64,000 bases of DNA from Bacillota bacterium. GTDB lineage: Bacteria; Bacillota; Clostridia; Acetivibrionales; DTU013. The first letter of the stretch is position 1. Every line of letters starts with the position of its first letter. Shown piece by piece: positions 33,813 through 41,749 of the stretch. The translations under genes and the position numbers were made by a program. Below the pieces are notes generated by a model. It was not told the DNA's origin, did not search any database, and worked only from the letters and a program-made list of their open reading frames with translations. The stretch spans positions 1-64,000 of the forward strand of contig JAEZCO010000087.1 of assembly GCA_023433505.1 (NCBI GenBank), read 5' to 3'.

Positions 33813-34880
33813 ATGCCAAAAATGACCACAAAGGAACGTTTCGAAAGAATGTATCAACATAAGGAAGCCGACAGGGTGCCCATTCTCGACAGTCCATGGG
33901 CGGGCACCATAAGCCGCTGGCACCGGGAGGGTTTGCCCGTCGGCATGCAGTATACCGACTACTTTGACCTTGACAAGGTGGGCAATATTTCCGTTGACAA
34001 TTCCCCCCAGTATGAGACCCGTACCATTGAAGAAACAGAGGATTATATCATTTATACAACCAGTTGGGGTGCAACGCAAAAATCCTTCAAGCATGAGGAC
34101 TCCACACCGGAATTTATTGATTTTACCACCACCGACGCACAAAAGTGGCTGGATGCCAAAAAAAGAATGACGCCCGACAGCAGTAGAATCCCCTGGGACT
34201 ATGTCAAAGCAAATTACGACCAATGGGTCGCCGAAGGCCACTGGATCAATGCCCATTTTTGGTTCGGCTTTGACGTGACCCATTCCTGGACCGTAGGGAC
34301 GGAAACCCTTTTAGTGGCGCTGGTTGAAGAACCGGAATGGTGCGAGGATATGTTCAATCACTATCTGGATATTGATCTGGCACTTTTTGACCAGCTTTGG
34401 GATGCGGGCTACAGATTTGACTGCATCAACTGGCCCGATGATATGGGGTTTAAAAACAGCCAGTTTTTCTCTGTGAAAAAATACAGGGAAATATTGAAGC
34501 CTATTCACAAAAGGGCCATTGACTGGGCCCATAACAAAGGCGTCAAGGCTCATCTCCATTCCTGCGGGGATATCAATCCCTTCATCCCCGAACTGATCGA
34601 AATCGGGCTGGATGCCATCAATCCCCTTGAGGTCAAAGCAGGCATGAAGCCTCTTGAGATCAAGAAAAAATATGGCGACAGGCTTGTTTTGCACGGAGGT
34701 GTAAACGCAGTGCTCTGGGACAACCTGGATGCAATCCTTGCGGAAATCAAGGCAACCCTGCCTGCTTTGAAGGAATCCGGCGGATATATCTTCGCCTCCG
34801 ACCATTCCATCCCCAACAGCGTCAGTCTTGAAAACTTCCGGCAGATTATCGGGCTGGTAAAGGAACTGGGCAAATATTAG
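33813..34880 (+). CDS. Uroporphyrinogen decarboxylase-family protein (methyltransferase-like)
   Basis: The 355 residues fall in the UROD superfamily (MTTKERFERMYQHKEADRVPI), but there is no heme pathway gene nearby. The HLHSCGD motif, with His249 and Cys251 as zinc-type ligands, resembles MtaA/MtbA-like methylcobamide:CoM methyltransferases and related corrinoid-protein methyltransferases. In acetogenic and other Clostridia such genes take part in demethylation of methoxy or methylamine compounds. No corrinoid protein is next to it, so the substrate is unknown. AGGAGG lies eight bases before the ATG. It is probably controlled by the divergent AraC regulator and ends in a strong terminator. 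Confidence 0.88.
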   Translation: MPKMTTKERFERMYQHKEADRVPILDSPWAGTISRWHREGLPVGMQYTDYFDLDKVGNISVDNSPQYETRTIEETEDYIIYTTSWGATQKSFKHEDSTPEFIDFTTTDAQKWLDAKKRMTPDSSRIPWDYVKANYDQWVAEGHWINAHFWFGFDVTHSWTVGTETLLVALVEEPEWCEDMFNHYLDIDLALFDQLWDAGYRFDCINWPDDMGFKNSQFFSVKKYREILKPIHKRAIDWAHNKGVKAHLHSCGDINPFIPELIEIGLDAINPLEVKAGMKPLEIKKKYGDRLVLHGGVNAVLWDNLDAILAEIKATLPALKESGGYIFASDHSIPNSVSLENFRQIIGLVKELGKY

Positions 34881-34901
34881 AAATTATGAAAGCCAGCAAG
34901 C

Positions 34902-34970
34902 ATGCTCCCCCTTGGAAGGCGGAAAGAATTCGAAAGCCCTCTGCCCGGAAAAGGGGGAGCATCTTTTTTT
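34902..34970 (+). terminator. Rho-independent terminator after the UROD-family gene
   Basis: ATGCTCCCCCTT (34902-34913) pairs with AAGGGGGAGCAT (34951-34962), a 12-bp perfect stem, followed by TTTTTTT. The interior can form a second small hairpin. It sits 22 bp after the stop codon. Confidence 0.85.
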
Positions 34971-35012
34971 GTCAATACCCTTTGCCATTTTGCTTTAATG
35001 CCCGGATCCCTC

Positions 35013-35861
35013 TTAAATATCGATACTTCGAAAACCCTTTCCAATGATCTCGGAAGTACTGTTGACGGTAATAAAGGCCATCTTGTCAACTTCCCGTACG
35101 AAGCTTCTCAGCTTGATTGCCTGAGCTCTGGAAACCACGGTTGTAATGACATCCCGTTCTTCATTTGTAAAGGCTCCTAAAGCCTTGACAATCGTAGCTC
35201 CCCGTCCGAGTTCCTTTATAATGTAATCCTTGATTTCCGCTGTGCGGGTGGTGACTATGGTTAGCTGTTTCTTAATATTAATGCTTTCAATCACCGTATC
35301 AATGAGAAAGCCCTTCATGGCCAGCCCGAGAATGGAATACATTCCGATTTTGATTCCGAATACGAAGATTGACATGGTAGCGATGATTGCATCCGCCATT
35401 AACAAGGTTTTTCCAATGTGAAAATGCGTATACCTGTTGATGATTTTGGCAACAATGTCCGTCCCTCCGGTAGAAGACTCCTGGTTGAATACAATTGCCG
35501 AGCCGATGGCAGGAAGGATGATGGAGTAAATCAGTTCCAGAAAGAGATCTCCGGTCAGGGAATGCTGAATCACCACCAGTTTTTCCAGCAGCCATACCAT
35601 GCCTGATAGCGCAAAGCTGGAATAGACGGTCTTCCATCCGAAATTCGGCCCGATAAAAATAAAGCCCGCAAACAAAAGTATGATATTAATTGCCATCATG
35701 ATAGGCCCTAAGGAGATTCCGTGCAAATATTTGCCGGTGATGATGGCCAGTCCGCTGACACCGCCCGTAACAAAATTGTTGGGTGCCTTAAACAGGAATA
35801 TTCCAAGGGCAACCAGGAACAAGCCCAGATTTATAAGGAGAAATTCTTTTATAAATTTCAT
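35013..35861 (-). CDS. YitT-family membrane protein (DUF161 and DUF2179)
   Basis: The 282-residue protein has about six membrane helices (residues 5-175), with the family phrase NNFVTGGVSGLAII and SSTGGTDIVAKIIN, followed by a cytosolic DUF2179 domain (about 205-282; TTRTAEIKDYIIKELGRGAT and ERDVITTVVSRAQ). Function of this widespread Firmicutes family is not established, although a transport role is often suggested. GGGAGG stands before the ATG. It is divergent from the MBL hydrolase gene. Confidence 0.92.
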   Translation of the reverse strand: MKFIKEFLLINLGLFLVALGIFLFKAPNNFVTGGVSGLAIITGKYLHGISLGPIMMAINIILLFAGFIFIGPNFGWKTVYSSFALSGMVWLLEKLVVIQHSLTGDLFLELIYSIILPAIGSAIVFNQESSTGGTDIVAKIINRYTHFHIGKTLLMADAIIATMSIFVFGIKIGMYSILGLAMKGFLIDTVIESINIKKQLTIVTTRTAEIKDYIIKELGRGATIVKALGAFTNEERDVITTVVSRAQAIKLRSFVREVDKMAFITVNSTSEIIGKGFRSIDI

Positions 35862-36026
35862 ATTGTCGCCTCCCTATAAATATTATTACATTTTTACCGG
35901 TATACTAATATACTTTTTACAAATAATAATCATAAATATTATAAAAAAGGGAATAGAGTGACATTTCCCCAACAATCCGACTTGCAAAGCAAAAGGCAAG
36001 AATATTCCCTTGATGGAGTGTTTGTT

Positions 36027-36866
36027 ATGCTGAATGAGATGATAAAAGGTATATCCGGGCCTGCTTTCTTTTCCCGGGAACTTACCCCGGACCTCACTCT
36101 TCTGAACTTTACCATCGTCAATGCCTGCATGGTAGGAGACAAAAACAGCTGGGTACTGGTTGACGCCGGTCTGGAAAATTCCGCAGAATTTATCGTAAAT
36201 GCCGCCCTGGAGAGCTTCGGAGAAAATAACACCCCAGGGGCCATCATTTTAACCCACGGGCATTGGGACCATGCCGGCTCGCTGATCGTGCTTGCAGAGC
36301 TCTGGGATGTGCCGGTTTATGCCCACAGACTGGAAATACCTTATATTACAGGCCGGAAAGATTATCCGGTCCTTGACTCCGGAACGGGTGAAGGTCCTGC
36401 CGTAAAAAACTCCTCTTTCCCTAACGGCGCAATCGATCTCGGATACCGGGCGGTAGCCCTTCCGGAAGACGGAAGCGTGCCGGGCATCACCGGTTGGCGC
36501 TGGATACACACACCGGGCCATACTGAAGGACATGTTTGCTTCTACAGGGATCTGGACGGGGCGCTGCTGGCCGGCGACGCTTTTACCACCGTCAAGCAGG
36601 AGCCCTCATGGCCGGCCACATCCTGGAATGAGCATGCCAAACGCATCCCGGCCTACTTAACGGAAAACTGGGAGGAAGCAGGAAAATCCATAGGAAAACT
36701 GCGGGCGCTGAAACCGAAAATGGCAGTTCCAAGCCACGGGTTGCCTATGGATAACGAAAAACTGGCCAGACAGCTGGACATGCTATTTCTTCATTTTGAA
36801 GGAATCTCCGCGCCTGTGCATTCCAGGTCCAGCAGTGATTTTTTCAATTCCAGGCCTCCGCGGTAA
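36027..36866 (+). CDS. Metallo-beta-lactamase fold hydrolase
   Basis: The 279-residue protein has the MBL metal motif THGHWDHAG (HxHxDH), His in TPGHTEGHVCF, Asp in LLAGDAF and a late His in PSHG. It is a stand-alone hydrolase, probably cytosolic, with a glyoxalase-II-like layout. The start at 36027 (GGAG nearby) is preferred to 35958, whose 23 extra residues have no domain. Its 3' end overlaps the 3' end of the adaB gene by 76 bp on the opposite strand. The substrate is unknown. Confidence 0.9.
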   Translation: MLNEMIKGISGPAFFSRELTPDLTLLNFTIVNACMVGDKNSWVLVDAGLENSAEFIVNAALESFGENNTPGAIILTHGHWDHAGSLIVLAELWDVPVYAHRLEIPYITGRKDYPVLDSGTGEGPAVKNSSFPNGAIDLGYRAVALPEDGSVPGITGWRWIHTPGHTEGHVCFYRDLDGALLAGDAFTTVKQEPSWPATSWNEHAKRIPAYLTENWEEAGKSIGKLRALKPKMAVPSHGLPMDNEKLARQLDMLFLHFEGISAPVHSRSSSDFFNSRPPR

Positions 36867-37270
36867 CCCGTAAGCTTTCCGTTGGAACCAATGACACGAT
36901 GGCAGGGAATGAAAATGGGGATGGGATTGCGGTGGTTGGCCATGCCGACAGCCCTTGAGGCTTTGGGCGAACCTGTCTTGACAGCAATTTCATTGTAGGT
37001 TGCAGTCTTTCCGTAGGGTATTTCGCATAGCTCCGCCCAGGTCTTTTTCATAAAGTTCGTACCCTGGGGTGCAAGCGGAAGGGAGAATTCCTTCAGCTTC
37101 CCGGCCAGATATGCGTCAAGCTGCCTGGCTGCTTCCTTCAGTGCGGGCGTTTCATTGATGTGCAAATCAGTCGGCAGCCCGTCATTTTCAAAATAAAGAT
37201 TCGTAATTTCTCCATCTTTTTCTGTGATTCCGATTTTTCCGATGCCGGTCATGTAAAAGAAAGTATTCAC
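36791..37270 (-). CDS. adaB: Methylated-DNA--protein-cysteine methyltransferase (AdaB/Ogt)
   Basis: The 159-residue protein repairs O6-methylguanine by taking the methyl onto Cys123 in IPCHRVIG, which kills the protein. The wing helix RAVGMANHRNP is present. It starts at GTG 37270 with GGAGG before it, and the start overlaps the adaA stop as GTGA, so the two are coupled. In B. subtilis the split AdaA and AdaB are paired in the same way. Confidence 0.94.
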   Translation of the reverse strand: MNTFFYMTGIGKIGITEKDGEITNLYFENDGLPTDLHINETPALKEAARQLDAYLAGKLKEFSLPLAPQGTNFMKKTWAELCEIPYGKTATYNEIAVKTGSPKASRAVGMANHRNPIPIFIPCHRVIGSNGKLTGYRGGLELKKSLLDLECTGAEIPSK

Positions 37271-37866
37271 TGCGCATTACCTCCGTTTTTTCTATATTCG
37301 CCAGGTGTATGGCCTGTCCTTTCCTTAAAGGCTTTGTAGAAGGCGGATAGACTTTTAAAACCGGTGTGGCTGGCAATGTCGATGATATCAGAGCCTTCTT
37401 GTCCCAAAAGCTCCAGCGCTTTTTCAATCCGGATCCCCCGGATATAGTGGGAAGGCGTGACCCCTTCCGCCTGTTTAAAAATTCTCGCCAGATGGTTTTT
37501 GCTTACTCCCAGCTGTTTTGCCGTTTTTGTAAAAACCGTATCCTCGGAATAGCTCTTTTCCAGCAGTTCCTTCACCTTGCCTGCAAGCTCAATATCCGGC
37601 TCATAAGTTTTCTTGTCCGGTCTGCATTTTTTGCATGGCCTGTATCCGGCATCCATTGCGCTGCCGGCATCCGCAAAAAACACCACATTGGCTTTGGCAG
37701 GAGTTTTGGCCTTGCAGGACGGCCTGCAGAAAATACCGGTTGTTTTTACTCCATAGAAAAAAAAGCCGTCATATTCCCTTGAGCATTCAACGATTGCCTG
37801 CCATTTCACTTCGTCCGGCGGCTGTTGAGACAATTTTCCGAGTGTTCCGTTCCCCTGTGTGCCCAC
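37267..37866 (-). CDS. adaA: AdaA-type methyl-phosphotriester sensor and AraC regulator
   Basis: The 199-residue protein has an Ada zinc domain with Cys47, Cys51, Cys78 and Cys81 (FCRPSCK and PCKKC). Cys47 is the expected methyl acceptor. An AraC helix-turn-helix fills about 95-195 (KQLGVSKNHLARIFKQAEGVTPSHYIRG and GFKSLSAFYKAFKERTGHTPGEYR). In E. coli Ada and B. subtilis AdaA, methylation of the equivalent Cys turns the protein into an activator of the adaptive response. It starts at GTG 37866, and AAGG stands upstream. It probably activates itself, adaB and possibly the glycosylase gene upstream. Confidence 0.93.
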   Translation of the reverse strand: MGTQGNGTLGKLSQQPPDEVKWQAIVECSREYDGFFFYGVKTTGIFCRPSCKAKTPAKANVVFFADAGSAMDAGYRPCKKCRPDKKTYEPDIELAGKVKELLEKSYSEDTVFTKTAKQLGVSKNHLARIFKQAEGVTPSHYIRGIRIEKALELLGQEGSDIIDIASHTGFKSLSAFYKAFKERTGHTPGEYRKNGGNAQ

Positions 37867-37975
37867 CTTAGTCTATTGACCTTCTTTCTTAATCCTATAA
37901 CTATATTTTACATTAGCCGGCATAAAAAATCTTCCTGTTTATCATCAAGTAATTCCACTGGTCCGCCCATAGCAG

Positions 37976-38578
37976 CTATACGACAGAAAGCGCCCACAGA
38001 TACAAGGATGCAACCGAGCCGTAAGGGGAATACCTTTTGCGATACCTGTCAAAAGCTTCCCTGGATAATTCTTTAATTCCGTATAGATTCATCATTCCCC
38101 TGCAAATGGCCAAATCCTTATAGCTTACCACATCCGGGCGGCACAGGGAAAATATCAGCAGCATTTCGGCAGTCCATACGCCCACACCGTGAAGAGAGGA
38201 TAATCTTTTAATGATCTCCTCATCGGTCAGCGCCTGAAGCGTGGCAAAGTCCACTTCGCCCGATAGGGCGGCTTCGGCGATTCCCCGGATATATCCGGCC
38301 TTTTTCTCGGACATTCCGCAGCTTTTGACGGAGGATATCTCCGCCTGCACGATGTTCTGGGGAGTAATTGCCCCAAGAAGTGACGACAGTCTGTCCCATA
38401 CGGTTTTCGCCGCCTTGCTGGATATCTGCTGTCCAACGATGCTGGATACAAGGGCGGCAAACGGATCCGGAATGATCTCCCGTTTTATCAGGCCTATCCG
38501 ATCAATGGCAGCCCCCAGCCTTTTGTCTTTTTTCTTCAAATGCCCGATTTCCCTGTCACCGTATTCGAAAATATACAT
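37976..38578 (-). CDS. DNA-3-methyladenine glycosylase, AlkA-like (HhH-GPD)
   Basis: The 200-residue protein has the HhH-GPD fold: DPFAALVSSIVGQQISSKAAKTVWDRL, the helix-hairpin-helix LHGVGVWTAEMLLIF, and the catalytic Asp in VVSYKDLAICRGM. It removes alkylated bases. It lacks the N-terminal domain of E. coli AlkA and is close to the short bacterial form. The ATG at 38578 has GGGAG nine bases before it and is preferred to GTG 38608. It forms an adaptive response cluster with adaA and adaB (109 bp upstream of adaA). Confidence 0.9.
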   Translation of the reverse strand: MYIFEYGDREIGHLKKKDKRLGAAIDRIGLIKREIIPDPFAALVSSIVGQQISSKAAKTVWDRLSSLLGAITPQNIVQAEISSVKSCGMSEKKAGYIRGIAEAALSGEVDFATLQALTDEEIIKRLSSLHGVGVWTAEMLLIFSLCRPDVVSYKDLAICRGMMNLYGIKELSREAFDRYRKRYSPYGSVASLYLWALSVV

Positions 38579-38788
38579 GTCCAAGTTCTCCCATCCCTGT
38601 GTGGTCACTTTCTTTTTTTATATTCGATTCCCCCGGCTCTTTTCCTGCCGGAAAAATAAAAAAAAGCAGGACGCTGCGGCAATAAAGCTCTTTTGCCATG
38701 AATTTTGTCCATTTCTCACAGTTTTCTCAAAACTTACTTAATAAATAAACCGAAATTCAAGAAGAATATTGGATGGAGGTGATTTAAG

Positions 38789-39376
38789 TTGAGAAGAAGA
38801 TTTTCAATCCTCGTTCCGGCTTTACTCCTTGTGGCAGCTTTATTTTTCGGCATTAACCTGTTTGGAAGAAATGCGGCGCGGCAGGGCCAGAACGGCGCGG
38901 ACCTGCAGTCCAGAAACCTTGTTGGGTACAATCAGCCCGGGTCAAGACCGAATACGGCCATTGGCGTAAGGGAACCCACAGGTATGCGTGCAACCCCGGC
39001 GCCGGGTTATATGGGAACAAGCCCGCAAATCAAGCATCAAACAAGCTTTGACAGTCAAAAGGCGGACAACCTCCGCGCCCGGTTAGGCGAGATGGACGGG
39101 ATAAGACAGATTAACGCAGTAGTTAACGGGAATACTGCATTAATCAGCTACGGTTCTTCCAATAAAGTCAACAATGCCAACGCTACCCGAAGGATGATCA
39201 CCGACAAGGTAAAGCAGCTGGATAGTACAATTACAAACGTAGTTGCCAGCGATTCGGCGGATTTTTCCACCCGGCTGAAACAGCTGATGGACAACATCAA
39301 CAGCAGCAAGCCGGCAGAAGAGCTGAATTCCGAGTTCAACCAGCTTGCAAAGAAAATTGGGTCAATCGGCCTGTAA
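38789..39376 (+). CDS. YhcN/YlaJ-family spore protein
   Basis: The 195-residue protein starts at TTG 38789 with a perfect GGAGGTGAT before it. An N-terminal membrane helix (residues 5-22) has no lipobox Cys, unlike B. subtilis YhcN. A Gly/Asn/Pro-rich stretch leads to the family domain at about 90-195 (DNLRARLGEMDGIRQINAVVNGNTALISY). Members are found in spores of B. subtilis. It stands alone with its own terminator, which fits developmentally timed expression, but no sporulation sigma-factor promoter was clear. Confidence 0.82.
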   Translation: MRRRFSILVPALLLVAALFFGINLFGRNAARQGQNGADLQSRNLVGYNQPGSRPNTAIGVREPTGMRATPAPGYMGTSPQIKHQTSFDSQKADNLRARLGEMDGIRQINAVVNGNTALISYGSSNKVNNANATRRMITDKVKQLDSTITNVVASDSADFSTRLKQLMDNINSSKPAEELNSEFNQLAKKIGSIGL

Positions 39377-39402
39377 TTACGGGAAGGCTTTCTTTTTTTG
39401 AT

Positions 39403-39440
39403 AGTAGCTCACCTTCCGAAGTGAGCTACTTGTTTCTTTA
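39403..39440 (+). terminator. Terminator after the YhcN/YlaJ gene
   Basis: AGTAGCTCAC (39403-39412) and GTGAGCTACT (39421-39430) make a 10-bp perfect stem with an 8-nt loop, followed by TTGTTTCTTT. Fits a rho-independent terminator, and may also work for the convergent aldo/keto reductase gene. Confidence 0.75.
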
Positions 39441-39518
39441 AGTACCGGTGCAAATATAACTTCCGTATAGCTTTCTGAAAATGCGGTCTTGGAGCGCCGG
39501 CGTCAATTTCACCGCCGT

Positions 39519-40724
39519 TTATTTTTTGCGCTTAAGTCTGCGGCGGATTGCATAATATCCTCCCACCATGCGGATCACCGGCTTGAAATAGAAACCTTCC
39601 ATTTCCCTGGAAACCTCTTTCAGGGATTTACGTATGGCGATATGCTGGGGACAGTGCTTTTCGCATTTTCCGCAATCCTTGCACAGCGAGGCATAGGAAG
39701 TTTTCCCTCCATCCATTCCTCCCAGCATTCCCATATACTTTCCGATGGTATTTTCTCCAAAGACATGCTTGTCGTTATAGTAGTTGAAGCACAAGGGTAT
39801 ATTTACTCCGGCCGGACACGGCATACAATATGCGCATCCGGTGCATTCCACCTTCAGCTTCGCCGATATCAGCTGCTTTGCGCTGTTTATACATGCAAGT
39901 TCATTTGCAGTAAGAGATTGCGGATATGCATCACCGGCTATCCGGATATTCTCTTCGATTTGGGACTCTTCACTCATTCCCGACAGGACCACCGACACTC
40001 CGGGATGATTCCATATCCAGCGCAGTGCCCACTCGGCAGGGGTTCTTTTAGCATCCGCCTCCTTAAATACCTTCTCTATCTGCGGAGGCATTTTCCTTGC
40101 CAGCAGTCCGCCCCTGAGAGGCTCCATAACCGAGACGCCAATCCCCCTGGAAGCAGCGTACTCAAGGCCTTCCCTCCCGGCTTGATTGTGTTCGTCCACA
40201 TAGTTGTACTGCAGTTGGCAAAAATCCCATGGATAGTCGTCGGCGATTTTTTTGAACTGGTTTCTGTCGCCATGATAGGAAAAGCCGATGCGGCTTATCT
40301 TTCCCGCCTCTTTGGCTTTCAAAAGAAATTCCTCAATGCCCAGCTGCTTGATCCTCTGCCATCCATCACTGGTGTTCAGGGAATGCATCAGATAGTAATC
40401 GATATGATCGGTTTGCAGCCTCTTCAACTGAGTATCCAGAACCGCTTCCATGTCTTTCATCGAATGGACCATGATCGGAGGCAGTTTGGTGGCAATCATT
40501 ACTTTGCTGCGGTAGCCCTTCGCCAGAATTTTCCCCAGAACGGTCTCGCTGCCGGGATAGATATAGGCGGTATCGAAGTAGTTCACTCCTTGGTCGATGG
40601 CTGAAATCACCTGCCTTTCAGCCCGTTCCTCATCAATCCTCCGGTCTTTTCTCGGGAAGCGCATGCATCCGTAACCCAATATGGAAACTCTATCTCCGGT
40701 TTTACCCATTTGCCGGTATAACAT
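39519..40724 (-). CDS. Aldo/keto reductase with C-terminal 4Fe-4S domain
   Basis: The 401-residue protein has an aldo/keto reductase barrel (about 1-280) with the opening LYRQMGKTGDRVSILGYGCMRFP, catalytic Tyr in YFDTAYIYPGSE and a lysine in ATKLPP. A C-terminal iron-sulfur region (about 290-380) has CTGCAYCMPCPAGVNIP and CKDCGKCEKHCP, enough cysteines for two 4Fe-4S clusters. Such ferredoxin-fused reductases are common in Clostridia, and the natural substrate is unknown. It has a GGAGG-like site before the ATG. Confidence 0.91.
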   Translation of the reverse strand: MLYRQMGKTGDRVSILGYGCMRFPRKDRRIDEERAERQVISAIDQGVNYFDTAYIYPGSETVLGKILAKGYRSKVMIATKLPPIMVHSMKDMEAVLDTQLKRLQTDHIDYYLMHSLNTSDGWQRIKQLGIEEFLLKAKEAGKISRIGFSYHGDRNQFKKIADDYPWDFCQLQYNYVDEHNQAGREGLEYAASRGIGVSVMEPLRGGLLARKMPPQIEKVFKEADAKRTPAEWALRWIWNHPGVSVVLSGMSEESQIEENIRIAGDAYPQSLTANELACINSAKQLISAKLKVECTGCAYCMPCPAGVNIPLCFNYYNDKHVFGENTIGKYMGMLGGMDGGKTSYASLCKDCGKCEKHCPQHIAIRKSLKEVSREMEGFYFKPVIRMVGGYYAIRRRLKRKK

Positions 40725-40767
40725 GTTTTGTCCTCCTAGCTCTATAAATCAGTATTGTTTGTGTTTT

Positions 40768-40970
40768 ACCCACCACTAAGTTCCAGATTGAACAACGTCA
40801 CAGTCCCCCTCCTCTTAGGTGGGGTTACCGATTGAAAAAGCTGTCAGTGGTGGGTGCAATCCCCAATTGACGTTGTTCAAACGCCACGTTTAGACGTGGC
40901 GCACGAAGTGTAGCGCAGGGCGAATTCATTTCGCCCGCAGCGAGGGGGTATGGGGGCATGCCCCCATTGG
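40768..40970. repeat. Non-coding palindromic element with interleaved inverted repeats
   Basis: This 200-bp gap element has four nested or successive hairpins. ACCCACCACT (40768-40777) pairs with AGTGGTGGGT (40846-40855), and TTGAACAACGTCA (40788-40800) pairs with TGACGTTGTTCAA (40868-40880). The two pairs interleave, the arrangement of a pseudoknot. Behind them lie three more hairpins: GCCACG/CGTGGC, GGGCGAA/TTCGCCC and GGGGGCATGCCCCC. No ORF spans it. It resembles the ends or RNA scaffold of IS200/IS605-type elements, or an orphan MITE; I saw no transposase. Confidence 0.55.
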
Positions 40971-40975
40971 AAATC

Positions 40976-40987
40976 GAATGTTCATTC
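40976..40987. promoter_or_regulatory. Palindrome downstream of the TetR gene (candidate operator copy)
   Basis: GAATG-TT-CATTC is a perfect 12-bp palindrome 20 bp past the TetR stop. It matches the palindrome upstream of the gene (41612-41623, GAATG-AA-CATTC) except in the two central bases. The pairing suggests that both are sites for the encoded repressor. Confidence 0.45.
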
Positions 40988-41007
40988 TAAAACCATGCAG
41001 AAATAAT

Positions 41008-41580
41008 TTATCGTTTGATCATATCCCAGATGGCATCCAGTCCAGCTTCAAAGGGTGCATCCTCCAACTTTTCGGTCCCTGACAGGTAAAGCTTTGCCAA
41101 CCCGATCACCGCGCTTAAAATTAGTGTATTCAGCATCGATACAGGTAATGCCTTAATCAGCTCCTGCTCTATTGCACTCCGGAACAATTCCGTCATCGGC
41201 TCGCTTATATGCAATATTTCCTTGCGGGTAGCGTCAGTGATCAGCGGCGAATTCTCATATTGCTCCGCAAAGGATAACTCCGCAGGGTTCTCAATGCAAT
41301 AGCGGACAACGCCGCTGAGTATGTGCTTGAATGCTTTGCGGATGGTCATTTCGCCGGAATAATTCTGAAGTACGTAGCGTGCAAGCCGTAATTTGATATC
41401 AATATACAAAGCATTCAACAAATCGTCCTTGCCGGAAAAATAATGATAAATGGTTCCGATGCTTACGCCTGCCTTTTTGGCTATCTGCGACATGGGCGTA
41501 CCGTGAAAGCCCTGTTCCGAAATCAGTTCAAGCGCTGCTTTCAAAGCCGCTGTCCTTTTATCCGCCACCGTATCCTTCAC
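41008..41580 (-). CDS. TetR-family transcriptional regulator
   Basis: The 190-residue protein starts at GTG 41580, five bases after GGAGG, giving VKDTVADKRTAALKAALEL. The DNA-binding helix-turn-helix is canonical: GTPMSQIAKKAGVSIGTIYHYFSGKDDLL. The C-terminal ligand-binding domain is helical. It may repress itself and an unknown partner; the aldo/keto reductase downstream and the lactate operon upstream are both possible targets. Palindromes at both ends of the gene are probable operators. The upstream site lies 32 to 43 bp before the start codon. Confidence 0.88.
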   Translation of the reverse strand: MKDTVADKRTAALKAALELISEQGFHGTPMSQIAKKAGVSIGTIYHYFSGKDDLLNALYIDIKLRLARYVLQNYSGEMTIRKAFKHILSGVVRYCIENPAELSFAEQYENSPLITDATRKEILHISEPMTELFRSAIEQELIKALPVSMLNTLILSAVIGLAKLYLSGTEKLEDAPFEAGLDAIWDMIKR

Positions 41581-41611
41581 ACTAACCTCCAAAAAACATT
41601 GAATAGATACC

Positions 41612-41623
41612 GAATGAACATTC
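41612..41623. promoter_or_regulatory. Palindromic operator upstream of the TetR gene
   Basis: GAATG-AA-CATTC sits 32-43 bp upstream of the GTG start, in the position expected for autoregulation. Further half-sites (ATTATTCATTC) follow at 41631-41641, so a second binding subunit may fit. Confidence 0.5.
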
Positions 41624-41671
41624 AATCAATATTATTCATTCTACCGAATTGGTTTTCGCTTGTCAACAAAT

Positions 41672-41713
41672 AAAAACAGAACAGGGGACGGTTTTTTGTT
41701 CCACCATCCCCTG
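41672..41713 (-). terminator. Terminator of the lactate dehydrogenase/Etf operon
   Basis: On the minus strand CAGGGGATGG (41704-41713) and CCGTCCCCTG (41682-41691) form a 10-bp stem with one G-U pair, followed by TTCTGTTTTTATT. It lies about 40 bp after the stop codon of the FAD dehydrogenase gene. Confidence 0.7.
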
Positions 41714-41749
41714 GTTCCAAGCATGCTGCTTATAGAATCATTGATATTG

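Noticed and set aside
33813..34880. HemE, heme pathway uroporphyrinogen decarboxylase
   Set aside because: The HxC zinc motif and the lack of any heme gene nearby favour the MtaA-like methyltransferase branch.
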